Shown: positions 14,162 to 18,962 of the stretch, in pieces | Layout: every line of letters begins with the position of its first letter | How positions within the stretch are numbered: position 1 is the first letter of the stretch | NCBI GenBank assembly: GCA_036001225.1 | Contig: DASYUM010000201.1 | Coordinates: 1 to 18,962 of the forward strand | Origin: DASYUM01 sp036001225 | GTDB lineage: Bacteria > Methylomirabilota > Methylomirabilia > Rokubacteriales > DASRDR01 | Length of the DNA stretch: 18,962 nucleotides | Direction: 5' to 3' | The notes under the pieces: model-generated | Database searches by the model: none | Told to the model about the DNA's origin: nothing | What the model saw: the letters and a program-made list of their open reading frames with translations, nothing else | Translations under genes and position numbers: made by a program

Positions 14162-15796
14162 ATGCTGGCGACCCGGCGGCCCCTTCTGCTGCTGGTAGTG
14201 CTCCTGGCCTGGGGCTGCGCGGGGCGGGCCCCTTCGCCGCGGCCCGCCGCCATCCCGTCCCCGGGGAGCCTGCCGCCGGCGCCGCGGCCCGCGGCTCCCG
14301 CCGTCGCGCTCCCCGCCACGTCGCTCTCCGAGACCCAGCAGGCGCTCCACGTCCTGAACCGCCTCGGGTATGGCCCCCGGCCCGGCGACGTCGACGCGGT
14401 GCGCCAGGTCGGGGTCGCCGCCTGGATCGACGCCCAGCTCCACCCGGAGCGGCTCGACGACGGACTCGCCGAGACGCGGCTGGCCGGCCTGCGGGTGCCC
14501 ACCATGACCCCGCGGGCGCTGATGGAGGCCTACCCGCCGCCGAACCTCGAGCGCCGCCAGGGGATGGAGGTGCGGCTCGAGCAGAGTCCCCAGCGGATGA
14601 TCGGGGAGCTCCAGCAGGCGCGCCTCCTGCGTGCGGTCGAAAGCCGGCGCCAGCTCCTCGAGGTCATGGTGGACTTCTGGTTCAACCACGTCAACGTGTT
14701 CGCCGGCAAGGGCTCGGTGCGCTACTACGTGCCCGCCTACGAGCGGGAAGCCATTCGGCCCTATGCCCTCGGCCGGTTCCGCGACCTCCTGGGCGCGGTC
14801 GCCCGCCATCCGGCGATGCTCTTCTACCTGGACGCCTGGCTCTCGACCGCTCCCGACGTCCGCCTCGGGGAGCGACGGGCCGGGCTCAACGAAAACTACG
14901 CGCGGGAGCTGCTCGAGCTCCACACCCTCGGGGTCGACGGCGGGTACACGCAGGCCGACATCATCGAGGTGGCGCGGGCCTTCACGGGGTGGACGATCGA
15001 TCACCCCCGCCCCGGCCACCCGCGGTCGGGCGGCGGCTACCTCTTCGACGCGCGCGCCCACGATCGGGACGCCAAGACGATCCTGGGCGTCCGGTTCCCG
15101 GCCGGGGGGGGCCGGGAGGAGGGGGAGCGCGTCCTGGACATCGTCGCCCGGCATCCGGCGACCGCCCGCTTCATCGCGACCAAGCTCGCCCGCCGGTTCG
15201 TGGCCGATGCGCCGCCGCCGGCCGTCATCGAGCGTGCGGCCGCCGTCTTCCAGGAGACTGACGGCGACCTCCGGGCGGTGGTGGGGAGCATCGTCCGCTC
15301 GCCAGAGTTCTTCGGGGAGGCGGCCTACCGCGCGAAGGTCAAGACACCGCTCGAGTTCACCGCCAGCGCCCTCCGCGCCGTGGGCGCCGACACGGACGCG
15401 GGCCTGGCGGTTCAGCGGACCCTCCTTCTCATGGGGCAGCCGCTCTACGGGGCTCAGCCACCAACCGGGTACGCCGACCGCGCCGAGGCGTGGGCGAGCC
15501 CGGGTGGGCTGCTGGCTCGCCTCAACTTCGCCCAGGCGTTGGTGGCCAGCCGGCTGGCCGGCACCGCGGTCGCGGTCGGCCCGCTCGCGGGGGAGGGCGG
15601 TGCCGGCGCGGTCGCCGACCGCCTGCTCGAGCGGCTGCTCGGAGGCGAGGTCTCGGACGAGACCCGGACGGTGCTCCGCGAGGCGCTGGCTCAGCCGGCG
15701 GTCCTACGGGCGACCCTGGACGACCCCGTGGCGGCGCCCGACGTGGCGAAGATCGCGGCGCTGGTGCTCGGCTGTCCGGAATTTCAACGCCGGTGA
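14162..15796 (+). CDS. DUF1800 family protein, probable lipoprotein
   Basis: The ATG at 14162 gives 544 residues. The N-terminus MLATRRPLLLLVVLLAWGCAG looks like a lipoprotein signal peptide with Cys19 as the lipidation site, although Ala at -3 is not ideal. A Pro/Ala-rich stretch to about residue 52 follows, then the DUF1800 domain with its hallmark GLNENYARELLELHTLGVDG at 241-260 and YTQADIIEVARAFTGW. Function is unknown; the family is commonly paired with DUF1501, as here. Alternative in-frame GTG starts are 14159 and 14114; the latter overlaps the ClpS stop (GTGA) and would add 16 Arg-rich residues. No clear Shine-Dalgarno decides between them. Confidence 0.82.
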   Translation: MLATRRPLLLLVVLLAWGCAGRAPSPRPAAIPSPGSLPPAPRPAAPAVALPATSLSETQQALHVLNRLGYGPRPGDVDAVRQVGVAAWIDAQLHPERLDDGLAETRLAGLRVPTMTPRALMEAYPPPNLERRQGMEVRLEQSPQRMIGELQQARLLRAVESRRQLLEVMVDFWFNHVNVFAGKGSVRYYVPAYEREAIRPYALGRFRDLLGAVARHPAMLFYLDAWLSTAPDVRLGERRAGLNENYARELLELHTLGVDGGYTQADIIEVARAFTGWTIDHPRPGHPRSGGGYLFDARAHDRDAKTILGVRFPAGGGREEGERVLDIVARHPATARFIATKLARRFVADAPPPAVIERAAAVFQETDGDLRAVVGSIVRSPEFFGEAAYRAKVKTPLEFTASALRAVGADTDAGLAVQRTLLLMGQPLYGAQPPTGYADRAEAWASPGGLLARLNFAQALVASRLAGTAVAVGPLAGEGGAGAVADRLLERLLGGEVSDETRTVLREALAQPAVLRATLDDPVAAPDVAKIAALVLGCPEFQRR

Positions 15797-15862
15797 GTGA
15801 AGCCGTGCCGATACCCGTCGCATCTCTGCGTCCTCGGCGCTCGGGTCTCGGCCCGGCTAGTT

Positions 15863-15869
15863 GAAGGAG
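15863..15869 (+). promoter_or_regulatory. Ribosome binding site deciding the DUF1501 GTG start
   Basis: GAAGGAG lies 5 bases before the GTG at 15875. It selects this start over the in-frame ATG at 15797 and puts the Tat motif at the extreme N-terminus. Confidence 0.7.
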
Positions 15870-15874
15870 AAGCC

Positions 15875-17188
15875 GTGCTGACGCGGCGCGCGTTCGTCAA
15901 GGAGACCGGGCTGGCGCTCGTGTCGTTCGGGCTGGCGCCGCGCTTCCTGGTGCGGGCGGCCCAGGCGGCGCCGGGTGGGGCGCGCCCGCCGGTGCTGGTC
16001 GCCATCTTCCAGCGGGGCGCCGCCGACGGCCTCAACATCGTGATCCCCCACGGCGACCCGGCGTACGCCCGGCTGCGGCCGTCCATCGGGATCCCGGCCC
16101 CGGCGCGCGGCGCCGACGACCGCTCGCTCGACCTGGACGGCTTCTACGGCTTCCACCCCAGCCTGGCCCCCCTGCTTCCGATCTTCCGGCGAGGGGAGCT
16201 GGCCTGTGTCCACGCCATCGGGTCTCCCGACGCGACGCGCTCGCACTTCGACGCCCAGGACTACATGGAAGCGGGGACCCCGGGGGTGAAGGCGACCGCC
16301 GACGGCTGGCTCAACCGCTGCCTCCAGCAGGGCGCGGCGCGCGACGAGGCCTCGGCGTTCCGCGGCGTGGCGCTGGCGCCGATCCTGCCGCGGGCCCTCC
16401 AGGGCCCGGCCACGGCGCTGGCGGTTCCCTCGCTCGACGCCTTCGACCTTCGCGACGCGGCCGGGACCGGGTCCGATCTCCAGCCAGGCTTCGAGTCGCT
16501 CTATCGGCAGGCCGTCCACGACTTCCTGGGCGGCACCGCCCAGACGACGTTCGACGCCGTCAAGCGCTTGCGGGCGGCCCGGCCCACGGCGCGGCTGCCC
16601 GAGCACGGCGCCGTGTATCCGCGAGGCCGGTTCGGCGACGCCCTTCGCCAGACCGCCCAGCTGATCAAGGCCGATCTCGGCCTGGAGATCGCGTTCCTGG
16701 AGATCGGCGGCTGGGACCACCACGTGGCGGAGGGCGGAGCGCGGGGTCAACTGGCCGGCCGGCTCCAGGAGTTCGCCCAAGGGCTCGCCGCCCTCTGGCA
16801 AGACCTCGGTGACCGGCGGGGGGACGTCGTCGTGCTCACCATGACCGAGTTCGGCCGGACGGTGCGGGAGAACGGCAATGCCGGCACCGACCACGGCCAC
16901 GCCACCGTGATGTTTGCGCTGGGGGGTCGGGTCCGCGGGGGGAAGGTTTACGGCCGGTGGCCGGGTCTCGCCCGCGAGCAGCTCTTCGAGGGGCGGGACC
17001 TCGCCCTCACCACCGACTTCCGCGACCTCTTCGCCGAGGTCGCCGTTCGCCACCTCGGGCTCTCGTGGAAGGCGCCGCTGTTCCCGGGATACGCGCTGCG
17101 CCCGGAGGCATTCCCCGGCGTCCTCCCGCCCGCGGCTCAGAGCAGCTCGGAGAGGTTCTCGACCGCGATCCGGCGGAGCTTGAGGTAG
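15875..17188 (+). CDS. DUF1501 family protein, Tat-exported
   Basis: The 437-residue protein starts MLTRRAFVKETGLALVSFGL, a textbook twin-arginine signal (T-R-R-A-F-V-K) followed by a hydrophobic segment and an AQA-type cleavage region near residue 31. The mature part carries DUF1501 marks: VLVAIFQRGAADGLNIVIPHGD, DATRSHFDAQDYME, IGGWDHH, and TMTEFGRTVRENGNAGTDHGHA. These His/Asp/Glu-rich motifs resemble the sulfatase/alkaline-phosphatase fold and may bind metal, but the activity is unknown. It follows DUF1800 after 78 bp, as often seen, so the two probably act together in the cell envelope. Its last 52 bases overlap an antisense gene; the tail after 'LFPGYALRP' is not typical of the family. 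Confidence 0.85.
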   Translation: MLTRRAFVKETGLALVSFGLAPRFLVRAAQAAPGGARPPVLVAIFQRGAADGLNIVIPHGDPAYARLRPSIGIPAPARGADDRSLDLDGFYGFHPSLAPLLPIFRRGELACVHAIGSPDATRSHFDAQDYMEAGTPGVKATADGWLNRCLQQGAARDEASAFRGVALAPILPRALQGPATALAVPSLDAFDLRDAAGTGSDLQPGFESLYRQAVHDFLGGTAQTTFDAVKRLRAARPTARLPEHGAVYPRGRFGDALRQTAQLIKADLGLEIAFLEIGGWDHHVAEGGARGQLAGRLQEFAQGLAALWQDLGDRRGDVVVLTMTEFGRTVRENGNAGTDHGHATVMFALGGRVRGGKVYGRWPGLAREQLFEGRDLALTTDFRDLFAEVAVRHLGLSWKAPLFPGYALRPEAFPGVLPPAAQSSSERFSTAIRRSLR

Positions 17189-17460
17189 CGGTCGCGGTCG
17201 AAGCCGCGCGCCTCCAGCCGCTCGATCAGGCGCTCCCCGTCCGGCCCCAGGCTCGCCGCAAAGCTCGCGGGCCAGTGGCGTCGCCACCCCCGAAGCCAGG
17301 CCAGAAGCGGCTCCACCTGGCGGGACTCGACCGACGCGGCGTCCCGGGCAAGGTCATGAATGGCCCCGGCGACGCGCCGCCGGTCCAGTCGAGCGGGGGC
17401 GGGACGCACGGGACCATCGGGAACCCCGGCATCGAGCAAATGCCTCCAGGCGGTCTCCAC
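17137..17460 (-). CDS. Small hypothetical protein, possibly partner of the divergent nucleotidyltransferase-like gene
   Basis: From GTG 17460 the frame gives 107 residues, rich in Arg, Leu and Ala: helical, with a Trp-rich middle (LLAWLRGWRRHWPASF) and an RYLKLRRIAVENLSELL end. I do not recognise a family. Support for coding is the protein-like composition and the fit against the next gene. Codons upstream of 17460 in this frame look like the antisense of the neighbour, so the longer frame was rejected. A weak AGGA sits 3 bases before the GTG. The 3' end overlaps the end of the DUF1501 gene by 52 bp on the opposite strand, which is unusual in length. Confidence 0.5.
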   Translation of the reverse strand: METAWRHLLDAGVPDGPVRPAPARLDRRRVAGAIHDLARDAASVESRQVEPLLAWLRGWRRHWPASFAASLGPDGERLIERLEARGFDRDRYLKLRRIAVENLSELL

Positions 17461-17997
17461 GTGTCCTATCGTAGCACCGTGGAACTGGATCGGGCCCGCC
17501 TCGACCGAGTGGTCAGCGCGATCGCCGAGCGGCTGCCCGGCGACTGGCTGTTGGTCGGCGGCGCGCTCGTCGCGCTCTGGCTCGAGCCCCGGCGGACAAC
17601 CGAGGACGTCGCTATCCTCGGTCTCGGCGGGACGCTGGAGGAGCGGATGTCGCTCATGAGCCTGGCGGCGGAGCTGGGACTCCCCGTGGAAGCGCTGAAC
17701 TCCGCCGCCGACTTCTTCGTGCGGCGGATCGCGGGGTGGCGCGAGGAGCTCGAGCTCTTCCGGCACGGCACGCGCGGCCGCGTGTACCGTCCGACCGTGA
17801 CGCTGTTCGTGTTGCTCAAGCTGGGGCGTCTCAGCGGGCAGGACCTGGCAGACTGCCTCGCGGCCATCGGCCATGCCAAGGCGCAGGGCTCTCGCTTCGA
17901 CGCGCCCCGGATCCTCGCCGCGCTCACCGGGCTCCCGCCGGCGGCCGCCGCCGGCCTCACACGCCGTCGGGAAGCCCTGCGAACGGCCCTGGGTTAG
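17461..17997 (+). CDS. Nucleotidyltransferase-fold protein with degenerate active site
   Basis: From the GTG at 17461 the protein has 178 residues; an in-frame GTG at 17479 or ATG at 17440 is also possible and no clear ribosome site decides. WLLVGGALVALWLEPRRTTEDVAIL (about 29-53) resembles the LVGGxA...R.T.DVDl signature of minimal nucleotidyltransferases (AbiEii/MNT-like and DUF6036-like proteins). The GG at 33-34 and Asp49 are kept, but the second metal Asp is Ala51 (codon GCT at 17611; GAT would be Asp). The protein may therefore be inactive or have a non-catalytic role. A helical C-terminal half (TLFVLLKLGRLSGQDLADCLAAI) follows. Its stop overlaps the queF stop, tail to tail. Confidence 0.6.
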   Translation: MSYRSTVELDRARLDRVVSAIAERLPGDWLLVGGALVALWLEPRRTTEDVAILGLGGTLEERMSLMSLAAELGLPVEALNSAADFFVRRIAGWREELELFRHGTRGRVYRPTVTLFVLLKLGRLSGQDLADCLAAIGHAKAQGSRFDAPRILAALTGLPPAAAAGLTRRREALRTALG

Positions 17998-18356
17998 GCG
18001 CGGGGTTTCTCGTAGCGGACGGTCACCACGGTCTTGATCCCGCCCCGCACGTTCCAATCCCCCACGACTTCCATCCGCCGGGGCGCCAGGGTCTCGACCA
18101 GGTCATTCAGGATGCGATTGGTGACGTCCTCGTGGAAGGCCCCCTCGTCGCGGTAGGCCCACACGTAGAGCTTGAGCGACCGGAGCTCGACCAGCCACTG
18201 GTCGGGGACGTAGCGGATCCGGATGGTCGCGAAGTCCGGCTGCCCGGTGAGGGGGCAGAGGCAGGTGAACTCCGGCACCACGTGATCCACCTCGTAGTCC
18301 CGGTCGGGGTGCGGATTCGACACCCGCTCGAGCTTCTTCGATGGCGCGCTCGGCAT
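17994..18356 (-). CDS. queF: NADPH-dependent preQ0 reductase
   Basis: This 120-residue protein is a short-type QueF, a T-fold enzyme that reduces 7-cyano-7-deazaguanine to 7-aminomethyl-7-deazaguanine in queuosine biosynthesis. The catalytic motif FTCLCPLTGQPDFA contains the thioimide-forming Cys34 and the proton-donor Asp41, with the same 7-residue spacing as Cys55/Asp62 of Bacillus subtilis. The NADPH-binding QueF motif appears as ELRSLKLYVWAYRDEGAFHED at 57-77. An additional Cys32 sits where many homologues have Ser. The start codon lies only 7 nt from a strong putative -10 box, suggesting a leaderless mRNA. No other queuosine gene is in the window. Confidence 0.93.
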   Translation of the reverse strand: MPSAPSKKLERVSNPHPDRDYEVDHVVPEFTCLCPLTGQPDFATIRIRYVPDQWLVELRSLKLYVWAYRDEGAFHEDVTNRILNDLVETLAPRRMEVVGDWNVRGGIKTVVTVRYEKPRA

Positions 18357-18363
18357 CGGGGCC

Positions 18364-18372
18364 AGTATAGCA
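18364..18372 (-). promoter_or_regulatory. Putative extended -10 promoter of queF
   Basis: The minus strand reads TGCTATACT, an extended -10 (TGn plus five of six consensus bases). Only 7 bases separate it from the queF ATG at 18356, so the transcript would begin at or next to the start codon. TTGTAA lies 15 bp upstream as a weak -35. Confidence 0.5.
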
Positions 18373-18382
18373 GCCCGGCTTT

Positions 18383-18391
18383 TGTTACAAT
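18383..18391 (+). promoter_or_regulatory. Putative extended -10 promoter of the EamA transporter gene
   Basis: TGTTACAAT is an extended -10 (TGn plus five of six consensus bases). It ends 8 bases before the GTG at 18400, giving a leaderless or nearly leaderless transcript. It is back to back with the queF promoter inside a 43-bp intergenic region. Confidence 0.45.
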
Positions 18392-18399
18392 CGCGACCC

Positions 18400-18962
18400 G
18401 TGTGGTTCCTCCTGGCCCTCGCCTCCGCGCTGTTTCAGGTCCTCCGCAACATGACCATGAAGCAGCTCGGCCACCGCCTCGACGAGTACATCAACGTGTG
18501 GGGCCGCTTCACCTTCCTCCTCCCCTTCACGCTCGTGCTGGCCTGGTTCATGGTCTGGCGCGTCAAGGGCTGGCCCGACCTCAAGCCGGGGTTCGTCTCC
18601 GCGTGCCTGGCCTTCGGCCTCTGTCAGGGCATCGCGACGCTCGCCCTGTCGAAGGCCCTCAAGCTCGGCGACATCTCGATCGTGACCGCGCTCTGGAAGG
18701 TGAGTCTGATCATCCTCCTGGTCATGGGCTACCTGACCCTGCGGGAGCAGCCGAGCCTCCTCGGCCTGGCCGGCGTGTTCCTGAGCACGGCCGGGGTCTA
18801 CCTCCTGAACGTCCGACGGGCCCGGCTGTCGCCGCTGGCGCCGCTGGTCGCCCTGGTCGTCGAGCCGGGGCTCCGCTGGACCCTGGTCGCCGCGTTCTTC
18901 TACGCGCCCTCGGTGCTCACCATCAAGCAGGCCGCGCTCCTCTCCGATCCCTACACCGGCAG
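18400..18962 (+). CDS. EamA/DMT-family transporter (3' truncated by window edge)
   Basis: From the GTG at 18400 the frame is open to the window edge: 187 complete codons with no stop. At least six hydrophobic segments can be seen: WFLLALASALFQVL at the N-terminus, FTFLLPFTLVLAWFMVW, FVSACLAFGLCQGIATLAL, IVTALWKVSLIILLVMGYL, LLGLAGVFLSTAGVYLL, and LRWTLVAAFFYAPSVLTI at the edge. The arrangement, with LxxGDISIVTALWKVSLI...LREQP before the fifth segment, is typical of EamA-domain drug/metabolite transporters in the inner membrane. The substrate is unknown. Adjacency to queF on the opposite strand need not mean a shared pathway. The gene should continue with four or so more segments. Confidence 0.75.
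   Translation, partial: MWFLLALASALFQVLRNMTMKQLGHRLDEYINVWGRFTFLLPFTLVLAWFMVWRVKGWPDLKPGFVSACLAFGLCQGIATLALSKALKLGDISIVTALWKVSLIILLVMGYLTLREQPSLLGLAGVFLSTAGVYLLNVRRARLSPLAPLVALVVEPGLRWTLVAAFFYAPSVLTIKQAALLSDPYTG

Noticed and set aside
17461..18057. Minus-strand extension of the 107-aa gene up to 18057
   Set aside because: The extra residues are the antisense of the nucleotidyltransferase-like gene and look like GC-driven shadow sequence.

Overview
The window is very GC-rich. Short intergenic gaps, overlapping start/stop codons (GTGA, ATGA, TGATG) and frequent GTG starts indicate a compact bacterial genome. The gene content is acyl-CoA chemistry (several family III CoA-transferases, SDRs, an acyl-CoA ligase, an SCP2 protein) plus a polyhydroxyalkanoate (PHA) locus. 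With GC-rich tri-loop hairpin repeats of the 'GGCGAAGCC' type, this recalls uncultured soil or groundwater lineages such as Methylomirabilota/Rokubacteria. That placement is inference from style; there is no rRNA or marker gene to confirm it.

Layout. (1) 1-140: a block of GC-rich hairpins runs directly into the last residues of an SDR. (2) 166-3141: an SCP2 lipid-binding protein and two family III (CaiB/BaiF) CoA-transferase genes overlapping at GTGA. The first keeps the catalytic Asp; the second has Ala at that position. (3) 3176-7526: the PHA module, with phaC (class III synthase), a short PhaE-like subunit, a MaoC/PhaJ-like hydratase with an unusual C-terminal tail, an acetoacetyl-CoA reductase (minus strand), the PhaR regulator, and a phasin (minus strand). 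(4) 7731-13806: long-chain acyl-CoA ligase, SDR, a double-length fused CoA-transferase (first half lacks the Asp, second half has it) and a zinc alcohol dehydrogenase, in one tightly packed run. (5) 13803-17188: a divergent ClpS-like protein and an exported DUF1800/DUF1501 pair (lipoprotein plus Tat substrate). (6) 17137-18962: an unidentified small minus-strand gene head-to-head with a degenerate nucleotidyltransferase-like gene, then queF, and a truncated EamA/DMT transporter. No gene-free stretch exceeds 300 bases; the two largest gaps (6286-6499 and 7527-7730) are regulatory.

How it works together. The reductase and hydratase can each supply (R)-3-hydroxyacyl-CoA to the PhaC/PhaE synthase, with the phasin coating the granule. 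PhaR is probably both sensor and repressor. A 20-bp motif is shared by the putative phaR and phasin promoters at the same place relative to the -10 element, and a third copy in inverted orientation lies on the side facing the acyl-CoA ligase, so one regulator may control all three. The flanking CoA-transferases, ligase and dehydrogenases probably feed or drain acyl-CoA pools, but their substrates cannot be read from sequence.

The two most novel signals are the repeated pairing of an Asp-bearing with an Asp-less CoA-transferase unit (once as two genes, once as a fusion) and the shared promoter/operator motif of the PHA genes.
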